Shown here: in pieces, positions 41,362 through 51,660 of the stretch
Position numbering within the stretch: position 1 is the first letter of the stretch
Layout of the letters: the number at the start of each line of letters is the position of its first letter
Assembly (NCBI RefSeq): GCF_020535245.1
Contig: NZ_CP084913.1
Span: 1 to 52,697, forward strand
Length of the DNA: 52,697 nucleotides
Source of the DNA: Asticcacaulis sp. AND118
Lineage (GTDB): Bacteria; Pseudomonadota; Alphaproteobacteria; Caulobacterales; Caulobacteraceae
Reading direction: 5' to 3'
Position numbers and translations under genes: made by a program
The notes under the pieces: model-generated
Seen by the model: the letters and a program-made list of their open reading frames with translations, nothing else
Databases searched by the model: none
Told to the model about the DNA's origin: nothing

Positions 41362-44258
41362 TCATGCGGCAAGCCTCCGGTCAAAATCGATGCGCTGCTC
41401 CAGGTCGAGTTCGAACTGGCCATATGGGTTCACGTGAAGGTAAATCAGCGGCGTCAGACCCCGCCAGTCTTCCTCGGTCATGCGACGTGACCAGGCCGGT
41501 TCCTGTAGCACCTTTTGCAGCATCAGGGTGTTCACGTACACCAAGCTGTTCTGGAGCAACTGTAGCGCCAAAACGGACAGCTCCTGATCTTCCATGCGGT
41601 TGGAGCTGATCTCGCCCCCCTTCCCGAAATAGATGAAGCCGTTAGCGCTATTCCAGTTCTCGACCACGTTGAGGCCGGCATTGATCTCACGCCGGTATGG
41701 CTCTTCCGCAAGATAGCGACACAGGAAGATCGTCTTGATGGCCTTTCCGAGTTCAGCCAGCGCACGGTATGTCGGGTGCTGAACATTGGCACGCGTAAAA
41801 CGGCGCAACAGGGCCTCAGGCTCGGCCGTGCGATGGCGCAGGGCTGCGGTATATTTGACGATCTCGTCATACTGCTGGCGGATCAGGTCCCAATCGATCG
41901 CGCGGGTCAGTATGGGCGTCAGGGTACCGAGCGTATCCTTGTAAGCCACGTCCGGTAGGTACAACCGCTGCCGGGAAATAGCCTTCAAACGCGGGGCCAG
42001 CTCGAAGCCAAGCATTCGGCAGAAAGCGAAGGCTACCTCGCTCTGGCCATGGCTGTCGACGAACTGGCTTTTGACCTCGGCATCGGTGCAATGGCGCAGG
42101 ACGCCTTCGATCATCGCAGCGACTTCCGACGACGAACAGCGTTTCAACTGAGAATGGATGCAGGCGGCCTTTCGCTCGACATGCCAATAGATCATGACGC
42201 CACGGCCACCATAGCGCACATGCCATTCGGTCATCAGGTTCTGATCCCAGGCACCGAACTTCTTGGAGTCCGAAGCGCATGAAGCGGTGCCTCCCCCCAT
42301 ATACTCGGAAGCCTGTGAGCGAGGATGGCATTGGTTACCAAAGCGTTCGCATCTCGCAGCCCTTCCCTGCTCAGGAACCGTCGCTCAACGTGCAAGAGTT
42401 CAGGGTAGCTGACGCCGTCATAGCCACTGCAAACCCGCTTCAGACCCGCGTTGGTGCCGAGAGCGTAAAGGCTCAATAGCAGACGTTTGTGCAGATCACC
42501 CTCGCTGAGAATGACCCGATCGCCAAATGTCGTGAACGCCTTCAGCATGCCGGTCCTCAAGGCGGTTTCCTTCAGGACGTCCAGGAGGCCGGTACCGGTC
42601 CAGCGCTTGTCGATTTCGGCTTTTAGGGCCACGAGATTGGGCGGCTCAGAAAGCGGCGCAAGAGGCGTCACAGATATCCGCTTTTCGCCAGTGGTGCGCA
42701 GACGAACCAGAGATTGTCGTGGCAGTGCGATATTCAACCGTCCAAGGGCTGCGGCCATATCGGCTTTGACCTGCTCAACAAAATCCGTGGCATTGGCCGG
42801 CTGGGCCAGCTCCTGGTAATATTCGGAACGGCGGGTCTCGAAATCCTTCGGAACGTCATCGTCGGGGTTGCGGTAACGATCGGCACCGACGACCCAGATC
42901 TCCTTGCAACGAAGCCGGTCACGCAGGGCAAGCAGAACACAGACCTCGTAGTCGATCCGGTCAACCCGCCACCCGGTGGCGGTCGTCTCCACGATCAGAT
43001 CCCGCCATTTCGCCGGGACAATGCCGTCGATCGGTAGCCCGTCTCCCGAGCGAATGACGCGGCGCATCGGCTCTTCGTTCAGCGCGCCTTTAAGCCAGGC
43101 CAGTGCCGTCAGGACAGGATGGGCCTGCACGTTATTGCATCGGAACTCCAGGGCGTCGAGCATGTGCGGCAACAGACGCCGATAATGGCCGCCGTATGAC
43201 GCCCTCAGAGCCTTCTGGACCTGTTCGTGATAGGTGCCGCCCTCTTCATACTCGGCGACGACGGCTTCCAGCCGTTCCTGGCTAGCGACCGCGAAAACGA
43301 CATCACGAACCTTGCCGTCGGGATTGGCCAGCGCCGCCTTCGCGATCTTGAACAGCATCCGGTCCTTATGGTGAACTCGCGTCAGGTCGCGTGTCATACG
43401 CCCCATGACCTTGCGTTGTGCCTTTTTGTGCATCTTGTGCACAGTCTCAATCAACAGATCGACAAGGGCGTCAGTAGTGCCCGCCTCGCGGTCAGCCAGG
43501 AAAATAGCATATAGGCCGAGCCGTCTGGAACGTGGATGCCGCCGCATCTCCCATGCAGCTTCTCGGCTGACGCGACGCCGCAACGGCTCAAGACATGCCC
43601 CATCGGCCTCGCTGAGAATGGAGCGCGGCAACTGCAGACTCCGAATAAATGCCAGCCTGTCGGCCATGCGGACCAGATTTTCCAATCCTGCCCGGCCAGG
43701 GTCCGCCTTAAGGTCGTCGAACCCGCAATGCTTGTCGGCGTCAACCAGTGACGTCTCCAGCTTCTCCACCGCTTCCGGCGAAAGCGAAGCGGTGATCCTG
43801 TCAAACAAGCCAACTTCGAAATCACGACGCAATGATCTGACCAGCCGGTCGAGTTCAGCCTTGGTAGGCGGGCGAAAGCCCTTGTCTCGACACCAGGTTT
43901 CAGCATGATCTAAGACGGCCGAGGTCGATTGCGTGCCAACAAAGGCGGTCAACCAGTGCCGCAAAGCCTCGCGTGCCTCTGGTGACAACCGCGGCGTATC
44001 CGCCAATTTCAGAATCTCATCGCGGTGGCGACGGCCGCTCCTGCCCTCCCAGTCATAGCCCAGAACATCAGTTATTGGTCTACCGAGAACGGCTGCAAGA
44101 ATCTCTATGGTTTCGACCGGGACCTCTCGCGCCGTCTCGAAGAATCGGCCATGCTGGCGATACATTCTGAGTTGGATGGCAAATCCCAGTCTCTGTACGG
44201 CTGGCTTCGCCCTTACCAACTCCAACTCTTCAAGCGACAAATTCCACGCAGATGACAT
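41362..44258 (-). pseudogene. tnpA: Tn3-family transposase TnpA with frameshift
   Basis: Two frames together make about 980 residues of a DUF4158-type Tn3 transposase. The first (44258 to 42234) begins LSLEELELVRAKPAVQRLGF and ends after LPSIWGE. The second (from about 42290 to 41362) continues [20 protein letters not shown], the first catalytic Asp region, then [12 protein letters not shown] (second Asp) and [11 protein letters not shown] (Glu). The break falls in a run of six G at about 42288; one more G would restore the frame. It is either a true inactivating mutation, a sequencing slip or a slippage-controlled frameshift. All catalytic residues lie after the break. Confidence 0.85.
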
Positions 44259-44347
44259 AGACGCCTCCGGAGGACCAGGGTCAATTCTGACGATACACTG
44301 CGCCCATATTGTGCAACCGTCAACAGCAACAGATTTGTTCGCTAAAA

Positions 44348-44391
44348 GTTCTTCGAGTTGGCCAAAATCCCAGCGACGTTGTCATTGGGCC
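44348..44391 (-). repeat. Tn3-family terminal repeat, copy B
   Basis: Outer end at 44391 reads inward as GGCCCAATGACAACGTCGC. It closes the unit with tnpA and abuts a different tnpA fragment. Confidence 0.8.
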
Positions 44392-45488
44392 GTCTTAGCA
44401 AGATGGCTCAGGCCAGCCCTGGTCGCACGCGCCGTCAGTTACAGCAAACAGCTATCTGGCATTTCCGGGAGGACACTTTCGCGTTGGCGCTGGCTAAACT
44501 GATCGAGGCCCAGCATGGGGACGCGTTCGCTACGGTTTTTGGCTCACCCACGATCTCCTCTTCCGACGGGCAGCATATCTTTCTAGGGGCGGCCGCCGAA
44601 AACGCTGGCGAAGTGAATGCCCATTACGGCCGAGATCCGATCATCAAACTCTACACGGCGATCAGCGGCCGCTATGCGCCCTATCACACCCGTGTCATGG
44701 CCGCGACCGCGAGCGAGGCGCTGCATGTGCTCGATGCCCTTCTCGAAACGCCTACGGGTCAGGCCGTCACGCGCCACCACGTCGATGGCGGCGGCGTCAA
44801 CGATCTCGTCTTCGCGACCTGCCACCTCTTAGGCTATGCCTTCAACCCGCGTATTCCCAATCTCGATGGCCGCTGCCTTTACGGCTTTCGACCGGCGAAA
44901 GACTATGGCGTTCTTCACGATGTGATGGGTGATCGTCTCGATGCCAGCCAGATCGCCCCTTACTGGGATGACATCCTGCATATGATGACGTCGTTGCGCA
45001 CCCGGACCGTATCGTCGTCTCTTCTGTTGAAGCGACTGAGTTCCGCGCCCAAGCGGCAAGGCCTGAGCAATGCGATGAGGGTGTTGGGCCGAATCGAGCG
45101 CACGCTATTCACCCTGCAGTGGATCAACGACAAGGACCTCCGCAAACAAACGACCGCAGAATTGAACAAGGGTGAGGCCCGTAACGCCCTCGTCAGGGCC
45201 GTCAACCTTCATCGTCTTGGCCGGTTTCGCGATCGCAGCCAGGAGAACTTGTCCATTAGGGCGTCGGCGCTGAACCTCGTGGTGACGGCCATCATCTACT
45301 GGAACAGCGTTCATATGGGCCGTGCCGTCGCTGCACTGCGCGACCGTGGGCAGCACGTTCCCGATGAATGGCTGTCGACACTCTCCCCTCTCGGTTGGGA
45401 GCACATCAACCTCACCGGGGACTACATCTGGGAGGACGAACCGGCGCTCGATGATGAAGGCTTCAGGCCCATTCCGTTCCTACCGTAA
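44358..45488 (+). pseudogene. C-terminal fragment of a second Tn3-family transposase
   Basis: From about 44392 the frame encodes the C-terminal 365 residues of a Tn3 transposase of another lineage: RQLQQTAIWHFREDTFALAL, FGSPTISSSDGQHIF (first catalytic Asp), HVDGGGVNDLVFATCHLLGY (second) and VVTAIIYWNSVHMGRAVAAL (Glu region), ending LSPLGWEHINLTGDYIW. All the catalytic core is there but the N-terminal DNA-binding half, about 600 residues, is absent. It was cut by the transposon whose end (copy B) lies at 44391; the first codons of the open frame are in fact terminal-repeat sequence. Confidence 0.8.
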
Positions 45489-45928
45489 TCCCGTGTCCCT
45501 TTAATGTTCAGAGGCCTACTTGAATTGCCGTCTCGATGGTTAGCGTCAGTCCTAACCGGTCAGCTCCAGCACCCACAGCTCGTAGCACTCCCTCAAGGAG
45601 AAAGTTTGCGTTGCGCGGAGGTATTGTCTCAGGTGGCTCAACTGACCGGGGTGCATAAGTTGTGGGAACCGGAAGAACCATAGGGTTTAGGAAGCGATCG
45701 ATCTTCTTTTTTGCCAGCTTGAGCCCTGTTTGAACCGTGCCGCTTCGCGGATACGGCCTAATCGGGCGCCGTAGGCTTCGGGGGTCTCGACACTTGGCAG
45801 TTTCTTACGGTCAGCGATCTTCATTATGGGCTTGTTTCCAATCCTTGATCAAAACCAGCAAAGATATTATCAAGGTCAAGCCTCACACATATCTGACTAA
45901 CCTATTGATTTTAAACGCCTAATAAAGG
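45489..45928. other. 440 bases of non-coding transposon debris
   Basis: Between the second tnpA fragment and the duplicated res site. No gene or terminal repeat is recognised; the right part is AT-rich. Confidence 0.4.
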
Positions 45929-46060
45929 TTATGGGAAATATAATGAGCTATATCAATATGTTAGGAGATTTCCCCCAAAAAGTCATGGGCGGACGTCCGA
46001 ACCATTGGACGCGTGCGGAACCCTGTTGCGCAATGAGCAGGTTATGCAACAGGGTTGTGC
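45929..46060. other. Probable res site, copy 2
   Basis: Near-identical inverted copy of 41139-41262, followed by a resolvase gene. Includes GTTATGGGAAATATAAT and TATATCAATATGTTA half-sites. Confidence 0.5.
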
Positions 46061-46648
46061 ATGCTGATCGGTTACGCACGCGTCTTTAAATCCGAGGTCC
46101 AGGACACTGTCGAGCAGATCGACACCCTGAACGCCGCCGGGTGTGAGAAAATCTTCAATGAAACCTCGACCGGTGGCCGTTGGGACCGCCCGCAGCTCAA
46201 GCAGATGTTCGACGAACTGCGCCCTGAAGACGTCGTTGTCGTCACGGCGCTGGATCGGATCGCGAGTTCACTCGGAGATCTGTTTGGTATTCTCGACAAA
46301 ATCGATAACTGCGGGGCTTACTTCCGGTCACTGAAAGAAGGTACTGACACATCGGGGGATTCTGGTCGTAAGCTGATGCAAATGGTGCAGTCCATCGGCA
46401 ACTTTGAACGCGCGAAGCTTCGCACTCGAACAGCCGAGGGCCAGGAAGCCGCACGCGCCAGGGGCAATGGCGGAGGCCAGCCGCCCAAGCTCTCCCCCGC
46501 CCAGCAGCGAGAGATTTTGGACATGCTGAATGCCGGACGCTCGGCCGCCGACCTGGCTCGTTTGTTCCGCGTTCACAGAGCAACCATCAGCCGACTGGCC
46601 GCAAAAGCCAAACGCCGCGACAGCGTTGGACTTATCGATGTTCGCTAA
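46061..46648 (+). CDS. Serine resolvase homologue without catalytic serine, copy 2
   Basis: 195 residues, about 95 percent identical by eye to copy 1 and in opposite orientation. The nucleophile position is Phe here (YARVFKSEVQ, codon TTT), and the DRxxR arginine is again Ser (DRIASS). Other motifs, including the C-terminal helix-turn-helix, are kept. The reading frame is undamaged despite the lost catalytic residues, as in copy 1. Terminal repeat C begins directly after its stop. Confidence 0.8.
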   Translation: MLIGYARVFKSEVQDTVEQIDTLNAAGCEKIFNETSTGGRWDRPQLKQMFDELRPEDVVVVTALDRIASSLGDLFGILDKIDNCGAYFRSLKEGTDTSGDSGRKLMQMVQSIGNFERAKLRTRTAEGQEAARARGNGGGQPPKLSPAQQREILDMLNAGRSAADLARLFRVHRATISRLAAKAKRRDSVGLIDVR

Positions 46649-46650
46649 AT

Positions 46651-46694
46651 GTTCTTTGAGTTGGCCAAAATCCCAGCGACGTTGTCATTGGGCC
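46651..46694 (-). repeat. Tn3-family terminal repeat, copy C
   Basis: Reads inward from 46694 as GGCCCAATGACAACGTCGC; nearly identical to copy B over 44 bases. Confidence 0.8.
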
Positions 46695-46849
46695 TATTAA
46701 ATCCAAGAGCCGCTGAGGAGCGGGTTTGACGCTCTACACAGGTAACGAAAGCCCGATTTCTGTTATTCTGGCTTTCCGTAATGCCGGATTGCCAGATAGA
46801 CCGAAACTTGCTACCGCAAGATGTCCGATTCATTTGCAGGTGACAGAAA

Positions 46850-47044
46850 ATGGCAAAGGCGCCGGTAAAATCACCGCCCGAGCGGTCACGCCCCTACCGG
46901 CCCCACAAGCTGGAAACCCTGAATTTCAAGGTCACGGACGACTTCAAGAAGGCGTTTAAGGGTTACGCTGTCGCTCAAGGCATCAGCATGGTCGAGCTGT
47001 TGCGTGAAGGTTTCGAGCTCAGCAAGGCGCGTCGCACAAAATGA
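46850..47044 (+). CDS. Small RHH-like protein before the methyltransferase
   Basis: 64 residues. A basic, proline-rich start (AKAPVKSPPERSRPYRPHKL) is followed by a ribbon-helix-helix pattern: LETLNFKVTDDFKKAFKGYA (strand and first helix) and GISMVELLREGFELSKARR (second helix). Such proteins are small repressors or partition partners. Its stop overlaps the methyltransferase start (ATGA), so it is probably the controller of the restriction-modification operon, in the role of a C-protein. It could also be the orphan partner of a lost parA. Confidence 0.6.
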   Translation: MAKAPVKSPPERSRPYRPHKLETLNFKVTDDFKKAFKGYAVAQGISMVELLREGFELSKARRTK

Positions 47045-49893
47045 AGGATGCCCCGGCCACATGGCTGAAGACGTTGAACCAGGCGGACGTCGAGGTCGAA
47101 GGCCTTGTGCGGACCCTGGATTATGACCCAACCGGCCGACCGCCAGAAGAAGTCGTCATCATGGAAAAGGCGGCGTCCTACGGCGCCCATGCGGTCTTTT
47201 TCGAAGCCGGCGCCGGCGATAAGCCCGGTGTCGCACAGGCTTTAGTTTTTCTGTCTGACGGCCCCGCTGACGATCCCGAATTTGCCGCCCTTCACAAGCG
47301 TTTATGGAGTTGGGGCGGCGTCCCTCTGGTCTATCGGCGTACGCGGGGTTTGGTTCAACTGTTTCGGTGCGCACATCGGCCCGACTTCATTTCGTCCGAC
47401 GGCGATCTGGTGTGCAATCCGGTCAAGTCGCTGAACCTGGCGGCACGCATCACGAGCCGGGAGGCATGGTGGGATGCGCTTCGCCTTAGAAACGGCACGC
47501 TCTGGGACGACCCGGCTGCGTGCAAGCTACTGTTGTCGGCAGGCAAGTCAGCCCACCGTCAACTCGTGGCGGCCGTCGCGGATCTGCATAGCCGGTTGAA
47601 GAAAAGCGCCTTGCTCAATCCCGGCCTTCGGCGGCGGCTGCTGATTTTGTCTCTCCTGATTGCTTACCTGGAGGAGCGAGGCGCACTGCCAGCGGATTTC
47701 TTCGGACAATTCAAACCGGACGCGACCCGCTTCTTCCATGTGCTGGCTGACGGCACTGCCCTAGTGAACATGTTGTCCGTTCTCGAGACACGGTTCAACG
47801 GCCATGTGTTTTCGCTCAACGACGAGGACCGGGCGACGCTTGCGCGCAGTTCAGAACTGGACGGTTTTAGCCACCTCATAGAGGCGCGCCAGGATGTCGG
47901 CGGACAATTAAGTCTTTGGGCACTCTACTCCTTCCGCGATCTGCCGGTTGAGGTCATCAGTCATATCTATCAGCTGTTCGTCACTGATACGGACAGCTCG
48001 GTCTACACGCCGCCCTCGCTGGTACGGCTGATGCTTGACGAGGCCTTAAGCTGGTCGCGCCTTGATCGCCTGATCGCGCGTGACGAGGTGGTTCTGGACC
48101 CGGCTTGCGGATCGGGGGTTTTCCTGGTTGAAGCCTATAAGCGCCTTGTGCTGCATTGGCGCAGCCGCCATGACTGGCAGAAGCCGGGCGTGCACGTGCT
48201 GAAAGCGCTGATCGACAAGGTGCGCGGCGTCGACCTTGAGGATGGCGCGATCGAACTGGCAGCTTTCAGCCTGTGCCTAGCACTGTGCGATTCCCTGGAG
48301 CCGGAAGATATTCGGGCCAGCGTACAGCTTTTCCCAAAGTTGGCGGGCCGCACCTTGATTGCCTCCTGCTTTTTTACGGCGAAGGCAAAGGGTTTGATCG
48401 AAGGGCCGGTCGGCGTCGTGGTGGGCAATCCGCCGTTCGAATCGGCGTTGAAGACGCCGGGTGCACAGGACAGTTATGCGCGTTATGTGAAGGACAACGG
48501 CGCCCTGGCGGACAAGCAGGTCGCTTATCTGTTTCTACACGAGGCAATGGAATTGCTCGCGCCGGGCGGCATTCTGTCTATGCTGCAGCAATACAATTTG
48601 ATCTATAATATGAGTTCGGCCCCGGTACGGCAGGCTTTCCTGAAACGCTGGGATGTGCGCGAGATATTGGATTTCATTTCAATCCGGGGACTGTTTTCCA
48701 AAGGTGGGGCGGATACCAAGATCGTCGCCGTGGTGGCCGAGGCTGCCCAAGCGCCGGCGAATCGCAAAATTCTGCACGCAGTCTTCAGGCGGAGCGGCCG
48801 CGCCGATGCTGAACAGGGCTTCGATATCGACTATTACGATCTGCACTGGATACCGCGGCAGACCCTGCTTGACGAAAGCGGTCCGGAAGTTTGGCGGGCG
48901 AACCTGTTGGGTGGCGCTCGAACCTATTCTCTCGTCAAACGCCTGAAGATGTTCCGCTCATTGAAGGCACATGCCGAAACCGAGGGCTGGTTCGTACGCG
49001 AGGGGTTTGTTGAGGGGCAGAAGGGCATATCACGGCCCGCTCAGCATCTGGCCGGCAAACCCTTGTTGCCGTCGGAGGCACTGACACTGAACGGAATCGA
49101 CCGGCAACGGATCACGGTTGTGGGCGATCAGCCGATCGAGGGCCCGAGGTCGGCGGAGCTGTTTACCCCCCCCATGCTGCTAATCCGGGAGCAGGAAGAC
49201 CTGCCGCACGCGGTTTGGACGGAGAGTTATCTGACCTACAAAAACCAAATCGTCGGTTTTTCCCAGGCACCGCGCGGGGATCTGGTCGCAGTCGACCGCT
49301 GGCTGACGACCCACAGTGTCGCCCTACGCGCCTATCTTGCTGGCGTGAGCGGAAAGATGTTCACCCAAAAGGCGACGACGGTCGCCGGCGCCGATATCCT
49401 AAGCCTGCCCTATCCGGAAGACGGCAACCTCGATCTTAGCGAGAACGAAAACATCGTCGCGGCCGACATTGTCGATTATTATCGCGAGTACGTGCGACGA
49501 GGCGAAGGTTCTCAATTGTTGCAGAAAGACGCTTCCGGCGCATTGGCGAGTTTTGCCAAGTGCTTTACTGGACAGATCAACGGGCTATACAAGAACAATC
49601 CACTAGTCGCGTTGAAAGCACGCAGGTGGCCGGGGGTTATCTGCCTTCCGTTTGCATTTGGTGGCGGCATTGTTGATTGGGACGGCGACAGCGATCAGGA
49701 TTTCCGACAGCGGATCGACGTCCTGCTGAGGGACCAACGGCAATCGTCCCTCAGCATCACGCGGATCGCTCGTATCTATGATGGCCGCTTCCTCTTTTTA
49801 CTGAAACCCGACCGGCTGCGGTACTGGATAAAGAGCATCGCTCTGCGCGACGCGGATGACGTGTTGGCCGATCTTCGGACCCAAGGCTTCTGA
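47041..49893 (+). CDS. N6-adenine DNA methyltransferase, large (type II/IIG-like)
   Basis: 950 residues. SAM motif DPACGSGVFL at 353-362 and catalytic NPPF at 463-466 mark an N6-adenine methyltransferase of the Eco57I/type IIG group. The N-terminal 330 residues have a FAALHKRLWSWGGVPLVYRR segment and a helical part seen in many large methyltransferases, but no clear PD-(D/E)XK site. The C-terminal 400 residues include a target-recognition region (GISRPAQHLAGKPLLPSEAL, QIVGFSQAPRGD). A separate nuclease gene follows with TGATG overlap. Together they form a restriction-modification operon. The target sequence cannot be told from here. Confidence 0.88.
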   Translation: MKDAPATWLKTLNQADVEVEGLVRTLDYDPTGRPPEEVVIMEKAASYGAHAVFFEAGAGDKPGVAQALVFLSDGPADDPEFAALHKRLWSWGGVPLVYRRTRGLVQLFRCAHRPDFISSDGDLVCNPVKSLNLAARITSREAWWDALRLRNGTLWDDPAACKLLLSAGKSAHRQLVAAVADLHSRLKKSALLNPGLRRRLLILSLLIAYLEERGALPADFFGQFKPDATRFFHVLADGTALVNMLSVLETRFNGHVFSLNDEDRATLARSSELDGFSHLIEARQDVGGQLSLWALYSFRDLPVEVISHIYQLFVTDTDSSVYTPPSLVRLMLDEALSWSRLDRLIARDEVVLDPACGSGVFLVEAYKRLVLHWRSRHDWQKPGVHVLKALIDKVRGVDLEDGAIELAAFSLCLALCDSLEPEDIRASVQLFPKLAGRTLIASCFFTAKAKGLIEGPVGVVVGNPPFESALKTPGAQDSYARYVKDNGALADKQVAYLFLHEAMELLAPGGILSMLQQYNLIYNMSSAPVRQAFLKRWDVREILDFISIRGLFSKGGADTKIVAVVAEAAQAPANRKILHAVFRRSGRADAEQGFDIDYYDLHWIPRQTLLDESGPEVWRANLLGGARTYSLVKRLKMFRSLKAHAETEGWFVREGFVEGQKGISRPAQHLAGKPLLPSEALTLNGIDRQRITVVGDQPIEGPRSAELFTPPMLLIREQEDLPHAVWTESYLTYKNQIVGFSQAPRGDLVAVDRWLTTHSVALRAYLAGVSGKMFTQKATTVAGADILSLPYPEDGNLDLSENENIVAADIVDYYREYVRRGEGSQLLQKDASGALASFAKCFTGQINGLYKNNPLVALKARRWPGVICLPFAFGGGIVDWDGDSDQDFRQRIDVLLRDQRQSSLSITRIARIYDGRFLFLLKPDRLRYWIKSIALRDADDVLADLRTQGF

Positions 49894-50624
49894 TGCTGGC
49901 GGACACTGACGGAAGTGAAATTCAATCGGGAGGACTGGCGCTGGGGATATTCAAGCCCGGCACCTGGCTCGACGAACTCGTAGGCTTTATCGCCGAACAA
50001 TTGCCGGCATGGCGCGACCGGCCAGGACGGCGTGAAGCTCACGCCGAAACGGTCCTAACTTCCCAGCTTTGTGCGCATCTGAACGGCGTCGCCCGCAAGA
50101 CGCCTGGATGGGACAATCTACAGTTTCGCGTGGAAGAACCGGATGAGACGGTACGTTCGCGCCGGATTGATCTTGTTCCGGCGCCCGCTGGTGACGTGAT
50201 CTGGGTGGATGGCCGTCGCCATGACGATTTCGACACGCTTCTGCCCATTGAATGCAAACGCCTCCCTACGCCCAAGGCCGCACATCGGGACAAGCGGGAA
50301 TATCTCCGTACCAGCGGTTCGACAACCGGCGGCATTCAGCGTTTCAAGGCAGGTCTGCACGGTGCGGGGCATTCTCGGGCACTGATGATAGGCTATGTAC
50401 AATCGGGCGATTTGGCCTATTGGGTACAACGGCTTGACAGATGGATCCGAGCCTTTGTCCGCTCGAAACTTGCCGGGTGGACCGCAGCCGATCGCCTGAG
50501 GCTTGCCTCTCTGGACGTTGCGGCTGGCCACGCCACCCTCACCTCAAGTCACGTACGCGGCGGCGGGCTCGCCGATATCGCGTTGCAGCACTTGTGGATA
50601 GACATGGTCGGCACGGACGGATGA
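49893..50624 (+). CDS. PD-(D/E)XK restriction endonuclease-like protein
   Basis: 243 residues. A nuclease core is visible: RRIDLVPAPAGDVIWVDG (D93), then DDFDTLLPIECKRL with E120-C-K122, which fits the D...ExK site of restriction enzymes. The surrounding N-terminal helix (EAHAETVLTSQLCAHLNG) and the C-terminal part (AYWVQRLDRWIRAFVRSKLA) are not recognised. Translationally coupled to the methyltransferase. Its small size, with the large partner methyltransferase, suggests that the latter supplies DNA recognition. Nuclease assignment by motif and context. Confidence 0.7.
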   Translation: MLADTDGSEIQSGGLALGIFKPGTWLDELVGFIAEQLPAWRDRPGRREAHAETVLTSQLCAHLNGVARKTPGWDNLQFRVEEPDETVRSRRIDLVPAPAGDVIWVDGRRHDDFDTLLPIECKRLPTPKAAHRDKREYLRTSGSTTGGIQRFKAGLHGAGHSRALMIGYVQSGDLAYWVQRLDRWIRAFVRSKLAGWTAADRLRLASLDVAAGHATLTSSHVRGGGLADIALQHLWIDMVGTDG

Positions 50625-50748
50625 TAGATTTTGGAGCTTGAAAGTATCTCGTTGAAGTGGCTCCAAGGAAACGCGCTTTGCCGATAACTCGGCAGAACTT
50701 GGCCTTCTGCTTACTTTATTTTTGACCCTCAATTCGACGATAATACCT

Positions 50749-51660
50749 GTGCTAAACCTATTTTCGCGACCACTTTACATAATTGGCAACGGCTTCGACC
50801 TGCACCATGGCATCCCTTCGTCCTACTGGCAGTTTGGGCGTTATGTGGAGGCAAATGACCGATCGACTTATGAGCGAGTTGAACGCTGTTTTGCGCTGGA
50901 CGACAGCTTCTGGAATGAGTTCGAAGAGCGGCTTGCTGCGCTCGACACAGATACCATTGTCGATGAAGCGGAGAATTTCCTAGTCGGCTACGGCGCGGAA
51001 GACTGGAGCGACGCCTACCACCACGACTACCAGTACGAAATTGAACAAGCTGTCGACGCCATATCCGTGACGCTGCGTGAGCGGTTCGCGGAATGGATTA
51101 GACAACTCCCCGTCCCGACGCAATTGACGCCAGGCAGGCGCCTGAGTTTAGATCCGTCTGCTCGCTTCCTAAACTTCAACTACACGTCGACTCTGCAGCG
51201 GCTCTATGGCATTCCCGAGGGCAATATTTTGCACATTCATGGCTCAGCGTCGGACCCGACCTCAAGCCTTGTGCTCGGCCACGGCTGGGAACCTGACCCC
51301 AAGCCTGATCCTTATCGCCGGTATCAGAACCCAGAGGATGCGGACATTCGGGTCGTGCAGGGTCAGGAATTAATTGACGATTATTTTCAACGCACATTTA
51401 AGCCTACGGCTCGGATCATTGAAGACCGCCACCTCTATTTCAGCCAACTCGCCGACGTAACTGAAATTCTTGTCATGGGCCACTCCCTTGCAGAGGTTGA
51501 CCATCCCTACTTCGAAGAAATACTGAGATACATCGATGTGGAGCGCGTACACTGGAAGGTAAGTATCTTCGGCAGTGACGAGGGGTCAAAGCGTCTTGCC
51601 ATGGAAAACTTCGGCATAAGCCCGAGCCAGCTGGAATTCCTGCCACTGAGCGCGTTTTAA
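50749..51660 (+). CDS. abiH: AbiH-family abortive infection protein
   Basis: About 303 residues from the GTG at 50749; a TTG at 50722 would add 9 residues, neither with a good ribosome site. AbiH hallmark start LYIIGNGFDLHHGIPSSY, then the acidic FWNEFEERLAALD, RFLNFNYTSTLQRLYG, ILHIHGSASDPTSSLVLGHG, and MGHSLAEVDHPYFEEI near the end. The fold is related to SIR2/NAD-binding proteins. AbiH blocks lactococcal phages; the mode of action is not settled. It follows the restriction-modification operon after about 125 bases, in line with a defence island. Confidence 0.85.
   Translation: MLNLFSRPLYIIGNGFDLHHGIPSSYWQFGRYVEANDRSTYERVERCFALDDSFWNEFEERLAALDTDTIVDEAENFLVGYGAEDWSDAYHHDYQYEIEQAVDAISVTLRERFAEWIRQLPVPTQLTPGRRLSLDPSARFLNFNYTSTLQRLYGIPEGNILHIHGSASDPTSSLVLGHGWEPDPKPDPYRRYQNPEDADIRVVQGQELIDDYFQRTFKPTARIIEDRHLYFSQLADVTEILVMGHSLAEVDHPYFEEILRYIDVERVHWKVSIFGSDEGSKRLAMENFGISPSQLEFLPLSAF

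Larger units (their letters stand above)
40498..46694. mobile_element. Rearranged Tn3-family composite with three terminal repeats
   Basis: Terminal repeats at 40498 (facing right), 44391 (facing left) and 46694 (facing left) share the sequence starting GGCC(C/T)AATGACAACGTCG. Between the first two lies a full-length unit with tnpR, res and a frameshifted tnpA. The right part holds the end of a different tnpA followed by a second, inverted res-tnpR-end block nearly identical to the left one (about 765 bases). No matching 5-base target duplication was found at the outer borders. Confidence 0.75.

Noticed and set aside
40498..46694. Target site duplication of the composite transposon
   Set aside because: The five bases outside the left end (AAGAT) and right end (TATTA) do not match.
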